A DNA stretch of 12,001 nucleotides from an uncultured Bacilli bacterium (GTDB lineage Bacteria > Bacillota_I > Bacilli_A > RF39 > UBA660), in NCBI GenBank assembly GCA_944333305.1, contig CALVKV010000037.1, forward strand, positions 1-12,001. The letters run 5' to 3'. Each line of letters begins with the position of its first letter. The first letter of the stretch is position 1. This document shows positions 1 through 7,084 of the stretch, in pieces. The position numbers were made by a program, and so were the translations under genes. The notes beneath the pieces are model-generated. The model was not told the DNA's origin, did no database searches, and saw nothing but the letters and a program-made list of their open reading frames with translations.

Positions 1-326
1 ATTCCATTCTCATTCAAGTGTGGCTTATTATCAATAATGACGAATTTTACTTCTACTTTATTATGATATTCTTTTCTATCATTAACACCAATTTTAGCCA
101 TCACTCTACCAGTATTTAATGAAAAATAATCAGTAGTAGATTCTATTTTATAATACTGATGCAATCCTTCTTTAACACCATCAATTTGACACCAATCTTT
201 GTCGGCATCTAATTCATCAGTATTACCACTACTGATCTTGCCATCAAGAGATTCTAACATAAACAAAGTTGTTATTGGCTTTTTTGTTGATTTTCTTTTT
301 TTTAAACTTTCTTCTTCATTTGTCAT
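1..326 (-). CDS. RibD C-terminal / dihydrofolate-reductase-like family protein, N-terminal part (cut by window edge)
   Basis: About 108 residues are visible and the C-terminus lies beyond position 1. After a Lys-rich start, the protein reads TLFMLESLDGKISSG and then a stretch around SLNTGRVMAKIGVN. This is the beta-strand plus Ser-x-Asp-Gly-Lys-Ile/Ser pattern of the RibD C-terminal (NADPH-dependent pyrimidine reductase / DHFR-like) fold, found in many stand-alone Firmicute 'dihydrofolate reductase family' proteins. The substrate cannot be told; such stand-alone proteins are often not the riboflavin enzyme. The ATG at 326 has AGGAAAG just upstream, inside the end of the RhuM gene, and the two frames overlap by 11 bases (ATGACAAATGA). 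Translation is therefore probably coupled to RhuM. It is absent from a simple list of long ORFs because it is open at the edge. Confidence 0.8.
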   Translation of the reverse strand, partial: MTNEEESLKKRKSTKKPITTLFMLESLDGKISSGNTDELDADKDWCQIDGVKEGLHQYYKIESTTDYFSLNTGRVMAKIGVNDRKEYHNKVEVKFVIIDNKPHLNENG

Positions 327-1365
327 TGTTGTCACTTTCCTTTCCTATCATTTTCGTTTCATTAAGAAAGTTATCAAAATCAGATTTATATAACTTATCT
401 TGTTTAACTTTAAATTTATCATATTCTCTATATGCTAATTCTTGTGCAACCTTAGCAGATATTTTCCCAGCATTATGTAGGATTTCTTTTCCATTGAATT
501 GTAAAAAAGCATTTAATTTTTCTACCCAATCTTTCATAGTCATCGCATTATGATTTTCAGCTTGTAACTCAGCATAATCTAAATACATAGTAACAATTCT
601 ATTTAAATCCTTTAGTTCTTTTTCATTTAAATAGTTTTTTGCAATATCAACATCATATCTATATATTGGACCATTAGGTGAATTTTTCCAGTTAGTTAAA
701 CCCATATGTTCTTTATTAGAATCAACTCTATTATATATAATTTCAGCTGCTGTTTGACCAGTTATTGCATAATGCAACTTGTTCTGTACAGTTTTAAAAA
801 ATTCTTTTGTTATTTCTGAATCTTTGTCATAATCAACACTACACGAAGAATATATATCAGTGATTTTTTGATAAAATCTTCTTTCACTAGAACGAATATT
901 TCTAATACGCTCTAACATTTCCTCAAAATAATCTTCACCGAATATATAATTTGGATTTTTTAATCTTTCATCATCCATAGCAAAACCTTTAATCATATAT
1001 TCTTTTAAAACTTTTGTAGCCCAAATTCTAAAATTTGTTGCCTTCTTTGAATTAACACGATAACCGACAGCAATAATCATATCAAGGTTATATATCTTTA
1101 CAGGTTTTTTAGAATTATCAACGTCGGTTTTTCCGACGGTGTTATTTTCGTTAAGTTCACCACTATTTAATATATTATTAATGTGCTCAGTTATTGTACT
1201 TCTTCCTACATCAAATAATTCTGCAATTAAATTTTGAGTAAGCCATATATCATTATTTATTAACATTACACTAACTTTAACATCATTATTTGAATCTCTA
1301 TATATTAAAAAATCATGTGTTGTTGTTTGCAATGACCCATTATCATTTATTATTTTTCCACTCAT
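316..1365 (-). CDS. Virulence RhuM family protein
   Basis: 349 aa, the usual full length for the RhuM family (PF13310). Residues about 33-65 (IWLTQNLIAELFDVGRSTIT) form a helix-turn-helix-like DNA-binding segment. The family signature follows at about 93-130: a Tyr-Asn-Leu-Asp-Met-Ile-Ile-Ala-Val-Gly-Tyr-Arg-Val run, then Lys-Lys-Ala-Thr-x-Phe-Arg-Ile-Trp-Ala-Thr-x-Val-Leu-x-x-Tyr. The C-terminal half (about 185-310) has the mostly helical region that family annotations relate to DOC/Fic-like folds. RhuM was named from Salmonella pathogenicity island 3; its biochemical role is not established, and homologues are common in accessory regions. The ATG has a strong AGAAGGTG site 5 bases upstream. 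Its stop is TGA and it overlaps the next gene by 11 bases. It is separated from the upstream 311-aa gene by 282 bases and probably has its own promoter. Confidence 0.88.
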   Translation of the reverse strand: MSGKIINDNGSLQTTTHDFLIYRDSNNDVKVSVMLINNDIWLTQNLIAELFDVGRSTITEHINNILNSGELNENNTVGKTDVDNSKKPVKIYNLDMIIAVGYRVNSKKATNFRIWATKVLKEYMIKGFAMDDERLKNPNYIFGEDYFEEMLERIRNIRSSERRFYQKITDIYSSCSVDYDKDSEITKEFFKTVQNKLHYAITGQTAAEIIYNRVDSNKEHMGLTNWKNSPNGPIYRYDVDIAKNYLNEKELKDLNRIVTMYLDYAELQAENHNAMTMKDWVEKLNAFLQFNGKEILHNAGKISAKVAQELAYREYDKFKVKQDKLYKSDFDNFLNETKMIGKESDNNDK

Positions 1366-1404
1366 AAATTACACCTTCTTTCTAAATAAAAGTTTCAGTT
1401 TACT

Positions 1405-1432
1405 TACATATGCAACAATTTGTTAATTTCAA
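1405..1432 (-). promoter_or_regulatory. Possible promoter of the RhuM gene
   Basis: On the minus strand TTGAAA (1427-1432) is followed after 16 bases by TATGTA (1405-1410), about 40 bases before the RhuM ATG. The -10 match is only moderate (4 of 6) and the region is AT-rich, so chance matches are likely. The rest of the 282-base gap (1366-1647) holds no gene or clear terminator that I can support. Confidence 0.3.
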
Positions 1433-1647
1433 CAAAATGCTCAAATACATTAAATTTACTATTTTACCTTTAATTACAAGCCAAATTGCTAACCTCAATA
1501 ATCCAATCATTCATTAGTATATATCATGATATTCTTTTCATTAATTTTAACTACTCAACTGTATTTTTATAAAATTAAACACTCAGGAATTTATGATTTA
1601 AAGAAACTTTCCAAAATAAAATTCTATACTTGCATTACAAATAATCT

Positions 1648-2583
1648 TTAAATAATCTCTTCACTATTTAATTCTCCATTTAAGTATTTATCATCCATAT
1701 CATCTAATAAATCCATTAATTTATTGGCATATTTTTTATTATCAATAAATACAGAGTTAGTTGAAGTATATAGTGTATTGAAATCACTTTTTTCAATAAT
1801 AGGAAGAACTAACACATTATCAGGAACAGTAACACGTATAGACATAGAATAACAACTATTTTTATTTGCAATAAGCTTTACTTTATGATTACTTTTTTTT
1901 ACTCTTACAACTGTGTCATCGCATAATAATTCATAATTTATAATGTCTTTAATACTATATTTATAGTGATTATCTTTACTATGAAATACAATTTCATTAT
2001 TTTTTCCAATGCTAATACCTGTACCTATATCATTAAGGTAAAATATAGATGGACTACTGCCACAAAATATTTTTAATTTTTCTTTAATAATATTTTCTCT
2101 ATAATCAACATCTTGTAGAAATTTAATAAAATCCAAAAGTGTCTCATTAACACCATTCACATTAAAAAGAATATTATTTATAAATAATGTTTTATTTAAT
2201 AGCCCTTTTTTTATAATCTCTACAGTTAAATCAGAATAATTAAATTTAATATATCCTTCTTTATTAATTAATCGCAAACAACTTGTTGTTGCTACAAAAT
2301 AAAATTTTGTATTTTTCTTACATTCAGTAGCATAAAAACAAAAAATAGGTATCTCATCTATAGGTATAGCTTTACTAACAATAACAGCATCATCTAAATT
2401 TAATTCAGGACATTTATCCATAAGAAGTTTATAACCAATTATTTTCTTAGTACTATCCACTTCAAAAAAAGCATTAAAACTAGGTAAGGTATCTGAAGTA
2501 ACTAATAATTTTCTATATTTTTCCTCTTCTTCTTTTTGTTCTTTATATTTATTCTGGACATTATTTAATAATTCCTTAAACAT
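1648..2583 (-). CDS. Unrecognised 311-aa protein, possibly with PH-like beta domains
   Basis: I do not recognise this family. The N-terminus (residues 1-28) is a charged amphipathic helix rich in Lys and Glu. The rest alternates short beta-strands. Two stretches, about 75-165 and 178-275, look like bacterial PH-type beta barrels; the segment YSIKDIINYELLCDDTVVRV resembles the C-terminal domain of proteins carrying a DUF4428 zinc ribbon, but no zinc ribbon is present here. The C-terminus is a short acidic helix (MDLLDDMDDKYLNGE). There is no signal peptide or membrane segment, so it is likely cytoplasmic. A GGAGGG site lies 6 bases before the ATG, and only 21 bases separate it from lepB, so the two are probably co-transcribed. 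The PH-like reading is inference from pattern, not a profile match. Confidence 0.75.
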   Translation of the reverse strand: MFKELLNNVQNKYKEQKEEEEKYRKLLVTSDTLPSFNAFFEVDSTKKIIGYKLLMDKCPELNLDDAVIVSKAIPIDEIPIFCFYATECKKNTKFYFVATTSCLRLINKEGYIKFNYSDLTVEIIKKGLLNKTLFINNILFNVNGVNETLLDFIKFLQDVDYRENIIKEKLKIFCGSSPSIFYLNDIGTGISIGKNNEIVFHSKDNHYKYSIKDIINYELLCDDTVVRVKKSNHKVKLIANKNSCYSMSIRVTVPDNVLVLPIIEKSDFNTLYTSTNSVFIDNKKYANKLMDLLDDMDDKYLNGELNSEEII

Positions 2584-2604
2584 AAATATCCCTCCATTAA
2601 ATCT

Positions 2605-3111
2605 TTATTTAGCATTACCTATCCTATCAAATGGTAAAATTATTAAACTTGTTCTACCTAATAGTTGCTCTTCCTTCATAAATCCTAATTCTCTACTATC
2701 AAGAGAATTTTCTCTATTATCACCCATAACTAAATATGAGTTTTCTGGGACAGTATCACTACCTAATTCTTCTATATTAAAATCTTCTGTCTTACCATGT
2801 TCAAAATTTTCTTCTACTTTTTCTCCATCTACATATAAAGTATTATCAATATATTCTATATGTTCTCCAGGTAAGCCTATTACTCTTTTTATTAAATACT
2901 CATCTGGCATATTAACTACAACAATATCAAATCTTTGAGGCTTATTAAAATAATATGCGGTCTTGTTTAGAATCATAATATCCCCTTCTTCTAGAGTTGG
3001 AGACATAGATTCACCATTTACTTTTATAGGTGTTACTATAAAAGCTTTTACAAATAAGACAGCAACAATAATAATTATATATGGCAATAACGCTTTTATC
3101 TTTTCCTTCAT
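2605..3111 (-). CDS. lepB: Signal peptidase I (Gram-positive type)
   Basis: 168 aa, the short length typical of Gram-positive type I signal peptidases (SipS/T-like). It removes signal peptides from secreted preproteins at the outer face of the membrane. One membrane anchor spans about residues 9-27. The catalytic serine is Ser35 in GESMSPTL and the general-base lysine is Lys75 in YLIKRVIGLPG. The conserved C-terminal box GDNRENSLDSR is at 130-140. This is the Ser-Lys bacterial type and not the Ser-His SipW/ER type. An AAAGGAT site precedes the ATG. It follows rplS after 72 bases and is followed closely by the 311-aa gene; in many Firmicutes rplS-lepB is followed by rbgA, which is not here. 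Confidence 0.95.
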   Translation of the reverse strand: MKEKIKALLPYIIIIVAVLFVKAFIVTPIKVNGESMSPTLEEGDIMILNKTAYYFNKPQRFDIVVVNMPDEYLIKRVIGLPGEHIEYIDNTLYVDGEKVEENFEHGKTEDFNIEELGSDTVPENSYLVMGDNRENSLDSRELGFMKEEQLLGRTSLIILPFDRIGNAK

Positions 3112-3130
3112 ATTTAATCCTTTCTAACAA

Positions 3131-3164
3131 TTACTATTATATTATAACTCTATTCTAATAGTAA
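3131..3164 (-). promoter_or_regulatory. Perfect 9-bp dyad with two overlapping TATAAT boxes before lepB
   Basis: TTACTATTA (3131-3139) and its exact complement TAATAGTAA (3156-3164) flank a 16-base centre. Read on the minus strand, two overlapping TATAAT hexamers (3141-3146 and 3136-3141) lie inside, 25-35 bases before the lepB ATG. The matching -35 boxes (TTTCCT or TTACTA at 17 bases) are weak, about 3 of 6. It may be a lepB promoter with an operator around it, or an RNA hairpin in the rplS-lepB transcript. It has no T-run after it, so it is not a terminator. Confidence 0.4.
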
Positions 3165-3170
3165 GGAAAG

Positions 3171-3201
3171 AAAAAAAAGAAGACTATTGTTGTCCTCTTT
3201 C
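3171..3201 (-). terminator. Probable Rho-independent terminator overlapping the rplS stop codon
   Basis: In the minus-strand RNA, GAAAGAGGAC (3201-3192) can pair with GUCUUCUUUU (3184-3175) around a 7-base loop; two of the ten pairs are G-U. The second arm runs into eight U residues (3178-3171). The rplS stop codon TAG (3186-3184) lies at the loop and second arm. The core is only about six strong pairs, so termination may be partial, leaving some read-through into lepB. Confidence 0.45.
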
Positions 3202-3528
3202 TTTAATACGATATTGACCTACTCTTCCTCTTAAGAAGTTAAGTTTAGCACGTCTTACTTTACCATGTCTTAAGACAGTGATTTTAGCAATCTTAGGTGA
3301 GTGAATTGGGAATGTTCTTTCTACTCCTACTCCACTTGACATTTTACGAACTGTAAATGTTTCACTAACACTACCACCACGACGAGCGATTACAATTCCT
3401 TCAAAAGCTTGGATTCTTTCACGTTTACCTTCGATAATCTTAACGTCAACACGAACAGTATCTCCAACTCTAAATTCAGGAATGTTCTTATTAATTTGTT
3501 TTTCATTAATTTTGTCAATTACATTCAT
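3184..3528 (-). CDS. rplS: 50S ribosomal protein L19
   Basis: 114 aa, the normal length for bacterial L19, which sits at the 30S-50S interface. Diagnostic stretches are [13 protein letters not shown], the [14 protein letters not shown] segment, [12 protein letters not shown] and the basic C-terminus [12 protein letters not shown]. The reading frame is open nine codons further upstream, but the sequence there contains AAAGGAGGA (the ribosome binding site), 7 bases before the ATG at 3528. That ATG gives the usual MNVIDKI start, so I use it. In many bacteria rplS sits after rpsP-rimM-trmD; here it follows ymfH and has its own promoter and leader. Confidence 0.96.
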   Translation of the reverse strand: MNVIDKINEKQINKNIPEFRVGDTVRVDVKIIEGKRERIQAFEGIVIARRGGSVSETFTVRKMSSGVGVERTFPIHSPKIAKITVLRHGKVRRAKLNFLRGRVGQYRIKERGQQ

Positions 3529-3540
3529 ATTAGATCCTCC

Positions 3541-3595
3541 TTTACCTATAACCAATGCTCATAACCAAAGAGTCAGCGGAACATTTTTTTGACGT
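3541..3595 (-). ncRNA. rplS 5' leader, L19 leader-type structured RNA
   Basis: Between the rplS promoter and its ribosome binding site the RNA folds with AAUGUUC (3585-3579) paired to GAGCAUU (3560-3554), seven pairs. An inner UGAC/GUUA stem (3575-3572 with 3565-3562) sits around a UCUUUG loop, with an unpaired CGC on one side. From memory, the AUGUUCCGCUG ... AUGAGCAUUGG pattern resembles the L19 leader known in Firmicutes, which is thought to let L19 bind its own mRNA and repress it. The pairing is seen directly; the family assignment is from recall, not a covariance-model match. Confidence 0.6.
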
Positions 3596-3600
3596 CTTCA

Positions 3601-3630
3601 ATTATAACATAGTATTAATTATTTTGTAAA
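3601..3630 (-). promoter_or_regulatory. rplS promoter (extended -10)
   Basis: TTTACA (3625-3630) and a perfect TATAAT (3601-3606) are 18 bases apart, and TG is placed correctly for an extended -10 (TGTTATAAT). The -35 lies inside the last codons of the upstream M16 peptidase gene. The predicted start of transcription is near 3595, giving a leader of about 67 bases. Confidence 0.7.
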
Positions 3631-4913
3631 GAATTATTTGTTACTTTAACTATTGCTTTATTGCTAAAATCTAAACTTTTTAAAATTTGATTCATAGTTG
3701 TAATATTCATACTTTTAATTAGTTCTACATAATTATCAATAACTTTACGATAATTAATTAAATCATCTACAACAGAGTCAACTAAACTATCGGCATAATC
3801 TGTTTTAATTACCTCACTAGAAATCCAAACTTTTTTAATTCTTTCTAAATCTTCCTCTTCTATTTTTAGATTAGCAAGATAATTTTCTAACTCTTTTAGA
3901 TAAACAGGTGTATTTAGGGAATCTGCTTCAACCATAAAAGTAATAATATTATCTACATCTTGAAAATAATAACCACTCTTACTAACTAAATGTCTTTTTC
4001 TAATCATTTCTCTAAAATTAGAACTAGCACCAAAACAAAGTGATATTATCATGTTTAGATATAAATCTAAAATAACTTTATTTTTTAGTGGAAACCTTGA
4101 TTTTTCCATTTTAAAGCCAAGAGCAAGCTTATCTACTTGAACATCTCTTGTTATTTCTTCGTATTCTTTTACAACTTTTACTGGCTCTTTATATTGTTTT
4201 ATTTTTATCTCTTTATCTTTTTCTAAATTGAATCTTTTAAGGGTATCAGTAACAATTTTAATAATTTCATCTGGTGAGACAGCACCTCCTACTACTAGAA
4301 ACATATTACTGGGTCTATAAAAGGTATTATAACAATCATATAAGTTATTTTTAGTAATTGCTTTTATACTAGAAATAGTTCCTAAAATAGGTGTATTATA
4401 AGGAGATAGTTTATATAAATTTTTACTTATTGTTTTATAAGCTAGATAATCTGGATTGTCATCATTCATGGCAACTTCTTCACTAATGATTCCTTGTTCT
4501 TTTTTTACATTTTCATCAGTAAAGTATGGGTTGTTAACAAGAGTTAAAAGATACTCTAAGTTTTCTTTCATCTTTTTATTACCTGTTACTACATAACAAG
4601 TACTTTTATAACTAGTAAAGGCATTAACATAACTACCTGTTTTAGCATAAAAATCAAATGGTTTTATATTATCTTTACTCTCAAACATTTTATGTTCAAG
4701 GAAATGGGCAATTCCACTAGGAAAACTTGTCATTTTATTTTGTCCTTTGGGAACAAATTCATTAGTTAAAGCGCCATAATAAGTTCCATAATTGAAATAA
4801 TAATTTTTTTTCTTACTAGATTTGCTGTTAGGAATAACAATAATTTCTAAGCCATTATCTAATACTTCTCTATATATTTCTTTATCTACATTTTTAAGTT
4901 CAATTTTTTCCAT
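3615..4913 (-). CDS. M16 family zinc metallopeptidase, catalytic member (YmfH-like)
   Basis: 432 aa from the chosen start, the usual length for M16B peptidases. The inverted zinc-binding motif HFLEH is at about 70-74, with the third ligand glutamate in the SEEVAM stretch about 71 residues later (E145/E146). The second half carries the typical M16 C-terminal domain (LGFKMEK, then a KSGYYFQD strand). This is the active partner of a YmfF/YmfH-type pair. In-frame ATG codons lie at 4922, 4919 and 4913; AAGGAAGTG is 8 bases before the one at 4913, the best spacing, so I choose it. The gene overlaps the end of the upstream partner by 14 bases, so translation is probably coupled. Physiological substrates are not known from the sequence. 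Confidence 0.9.
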   Translation of the reverse strand: MEKIELKNVDKEIYREVLDNGLEIIVIPNSKSSKKKNYYFNYGTYYGALTNEFVPKGQNKMTSFPSGIAHFLEHKMFESKDNIKPFDFYAKTGSYVNAFTSYKSTCYVVTGNKKMKENLEYLLTLVNNPYFTDENVKKEQGIISEEVAMNDDNPDYLAYKTISKNLYKLSPYNTPILGTISSIKAITKNNLYDCYNTFYRPSNMFLVVGGAVSPDEIIKIVTDTLKRFNLEKDKEIKIKQYKEPVKVVKEYEEITRDVQVDKLALGFKMEKSRFPLKNKVILDLYLNMIISLCFGASSNFREMIRKRHLVSKSGYYFQDVDNIITFMVEADSLNTPVYLKELENYLANLKIEEEDLERIKKVWISSEVIKTDYADSLVDSVVDDLINYRKVIDNYVELIKSMNITTMNQILKSLDFSNKAIVKVTNNSLQNN

Positions 4914-6171
4914 TATCATCACTTCCTTCTAGGATATAAATAGTATTAATTTTTACTTTCTTAGCAAGAGCGATGATTTCATCTTTAGTTACTTTTAGCA
5001 TTTTTTTACGTTTAGTTTCAATATCATCTACCCCAAGTAATTCTATCATATAGTAACTTTCGATAATTTGAAATGAGCTTTCTATAATGTCATCAATAGC
5101 GCTAGTATAATATTCTTTAGCTTTTTCAATTCTATCATCATCTATTTTGCCATTTTCTAAATCTTTTAATATCTTTTTAATAATATTAACAGCATCCATA
5201 CTTCTATCTTTAGTAATTCCGCCTCTGATAATTATTAAACTATCTAATTTATTAGGAGTACTGCTGATATAATAAGAAAGAGAATTTTTCTCTCTAACCT
5301 CACTAAATAATAAGGACTCAGAGCCACCACCTAAGATTGCATTATATAAGGAAAGGGGATAATTACGTTCGTAATCAGTTAAGTTGTTAAGGTTTAAAGT
5401 AATTACTAAATTATCTTGTTCTGATATTACTTTTTCTTTAACTATTTTAGGTCTAGAAGATTTTAAAGGAGTAACTAGGGCATTTATCGGCTGTTTTTTG
5501 AAGGTATTTATTTTAAACTTTTCTCTAATAATATTAGTTATATATTCTTCATCTACATCACCTAAAACAAAAATGTCAACAAAGTCATGTTTGATAACTT
5601 CTTTATAATACTCATATAAGTTTTCTTTTGTAATCTTTTCTAAATCTTCTAAATAACCAATACCACGATAACTGATAACACTTTTATCATCTGTTTTTTC
5701 TAGGCCTCTAATTAAGGCATATGTAAGTTTATCTTCTACTAAACTATTAAGATCGGCTTTATATTCTTCATAGACAGTATCAAAGTCTACTTCATCAAAA
5801 GCATTATTAGTCACTTTAGGATTAAAGATTATAGAATTTAACAAATCTAAACTTTTTTCAAAGTTTGCAGGTTCTGTATATTTATCATGTAAAACTTTTA
5901 AACTAAGTCCTGTATCTAAATAATTACCTATTCTTCTGTTGGTACCAGATATATTAACGGCATATAAATCTTGTTCAGCTTTAGTAAGTTCTACTTTACT
6001 TTTATAATCATTACTTCCAAGCATCATAATACGACTTAAGAAATTACGCTTGGTAATATTTTCTTTTAAAGCTTTTTCTCTAAAAAAGATTTTTACGGTA
6101 ATTGTTTTATATAAATCAGTTTTAATAATATGAAGATTATAAGCACCTAAATTTTTTTTTATATAATCCAT
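4900..6171 (-). CDS. M16 family peptidase-like protein, non-catalytic member (YmfF-like)
   Basis: 423 aa. The fold pattern is M16: an N-terminal domain with the LGAYNLHIIKTD strand, a middle PKVTNNAFDEV segment and a C-terminal domain with LGGGSESLLFSEVREKNSLSY, which is very typical of M16 C-domains. No HXXEH zinc motif exists at the expected place (around the MMLGSNDYKSKVEL stretch), so it should be the inactive partner, like mitochondrial-type beta/alpha pairs. GAGGAGA stands 6 bases before the ATG. It follows deoD after 15 bases and overlaps the catalytic partner gene, so the three genes probably form one transcript. Confidence 0.9.
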   Translation of the reverse strand: MDYIKKNLGAYNLHIIKTDLYKTITVKIFFREKALKENITKRNFLSRIMMLGSNDYKSKVELTKAEQDLYAVNISGTNRRIGNYLDTGLSLKVLHDKYTEPANFEKSLDLLNSIIFNPKVTNNAFDEVDFDTVYEEYKADLNSLVEDKLTYALIRGLEKTDDKSVISYRGIGYLEDLEKITKENLYEYYKEVIKHDFVDIFVLGDVDEEYITNIIREKFKINTFKKQPINALVTPLKSSRPKIVKEKVISEQDNLVITLNLNNLTDYERNYPLSLYNAILGGGSESLLFSEVREKNSLSYYISSTPNKLDSLIIIRGGITKDRSMDAVNIIKKILKDLENGKIDDDRIEKAKEYYTSAIDDIIESSFQIIESYYMIELLGVDDIETKRKKMLKVTKDEIIALAKKVKINTIYILEGSDDNGKN

Positions 6172-6186
6172 ATGTATCTCCTCTTT

Positions 6187-6900
6187 CTATATAATGGCTG
6201 CATCTAATGCTAATGTAATCATTTGATCTAGAGATTTCTCCCTTTCTTCACTTGTTAAACTTTTCTTATCATAAAAAGAATCAACAACAGTCATAAGACA
6301 TGATGCTTCTTTATGTAGTCTAAAAGCTATGTAGAATAGTCCAAAAGCTTCCATTTCAGTGGCAAGATAATCCTCTTCAGGATAATTACTTTTAAACTTT
6401 TCCATAGAAGTACTGTACAAATCAAATACATCACTAGTAATAGTCTTACCAATTTTTAGGGGAATATTCAAATCACTAGCAGCCTTTTTAATATTTTCAT
6501 TTAAAGATGGGCTTGATTTTACATAATTAATATCTTGTCCATCAAATAGTTGATCAAAATAGCTTTTACAATATGCTCCCTCTGATAAAACAACATCATT
6601 TACTTTAATATTTTTATTAAAAGAGCCACTTGTACCAATACGTATAATTTTTTTTACATCGTAAAATTTATATAATTCATATGAATATATTCCAATACTA
6701 GGAACACCCATACCTGATGCGAAAACTGTTACTCTTTTTCCTTTGTAGTAGCCAGTATATCCAAACATGTTTCTTACCTTGTTTATTAACTTATAATCAG
6801 TTAAAAATTTCTCAGCAATATATTTGGCACGCAAAGGATCACCTGGCATTAATACTACTTCTGCTATATCTTCTTTTTTACTTTCTATATGTACTGTCAT
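6187..6900 (-). CDS. deoD: Purine-nucleoside phosphorylase, DeoD type
   Basis: 237 aa, the usual length of hexameric DeoD phosphorylases, which split purine (deoxy)nucleosides with phosphate into base and (deoxy)ribose-1-phosphate. Conserved residues of the E. coli enzyme have counterparts: His4, Gly20 and Arg24 in MPGDPLRAKYIAE, Arg43, Arg87 in IRIGTSG, Glu182-Met-Glu184 in TEMEAFG, and the catalytic Asp207 with Arg220. The usual Ser before that Asp is Val here (TVVDS). The frame is open five codons further up, but that part is GGAGGAGG, the ribosome binding site; the ATG at 6900 is 5 bases after it. deoD leads a close unit with the two M16 genes. Confidence 0.94.
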   Translation of the reverse strand: MTVHIESKKEDIAEVVLMPGDPLRAKYIAEKFLTDYKLINKVRNMFGYTGYYKGKRVTVFASGMGVPSIGIYSYELYKFYDVKKIIRIGTSGSFNKNIKVNDVVLSEGAYCKSYFDQLFDGQDINYVKSSPSLNENIKKAASDLNIPLKIGKTITSDVFDLYSTSMEKFKSNYPEEDYLATEMEAFGLFYIAFRLHKEASCLMTVVDSFYDKKSLTSEEREKSLDQMITLALDAAII

Positions 6901-6920
6901 ATAAACCTCCTCCAAACAAA

Positions 6921-6954
6921 AAGATTATAAAAATGCTAATATTTTTATAATCTT
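6921..6954. repeat. Perfect 14-bp inverted repeat just before the deoD ribosome binding site
   Basis: AAGATTATAAAAAT (6921-6934) and its exact complement (6941-6954) flank the 6-base centre GCTAAT. In minus-strand RNA this is a 14-pair AU-rich hairpin ending in five U residues (6924-6920 region), so it has the shape of an intrinsic terminator. It lies between a possible deoD promoter and the ribosome binding site, 21 bases before the ATG. It could end the lipoprotein transcript, attenuate deoD, or be an operator; each arm also contains TATAAT on one strand. Confidence 0.7.
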
Positions 6955-6976
6955 ATTATTAACACTTCCTATTAAA

Positions 6977-7005
6977 ATTATAACTTAATTAATTTGAAAA
7001 AGAAA
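6977..7005 (-). promoter_or_regulatory. Possible deoD promoter
   Basis: A perfect TATAAT (6977-6982, minus strand) with a weak TTTCTT 17 bases upstream (7000-7005). It would put the start of transcription near 6970 and the 14-bp inverted repeat inside the leader. The surrounding 184-base gap is extremely AT-rich, so chance matches are common. Confidence 0.35.
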
Positions 7006-7084
7006 GATTAAAATAGTTATGATATTTATAGTATTTGAAAAAATCTTTGTTATACTTAAAAATTCACTTTACATATAATTTACT

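Noticed and set aside
199..553. Plus-strand open frames of 64 and 94 codons opposite the RhuM and reductase genes
   Set aside because: Very hydrophobic Leu/Phe-rich shadows of AT-rich coding on the other strand, without ribosome binding sites or promoters; the minus-strand genes have clear family motifs.
316..1365. Recoded TGA (Mycoplasma code) suggested by the very low GC
   Set aside because: TGA ends the RhuM and small membrane genes exactly where overlapping genes begin, and Trp is encoded by TGG in the clear genes.
1400..1510. 36-aa minus-strand frame in the gap before RhuM
   Set aside because: Hydrophobic, but no ribosome binding site before its ATG and no sign of conservation; the possible RhuM promoter overlaps its end.
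1526..1651. 41-aa plus-strand frame running into the end of the 311-aa gene
   Set aside because: No ribosome binding site or promoter, composition like non-coding AT-rich DNA.
5384..5608. Plus-strand 74-codon frame opposite the YmfF-like gene
   Set aside because: Shadow frame with no ribosome binding site, lying wholly inside a well supported M16 gene.
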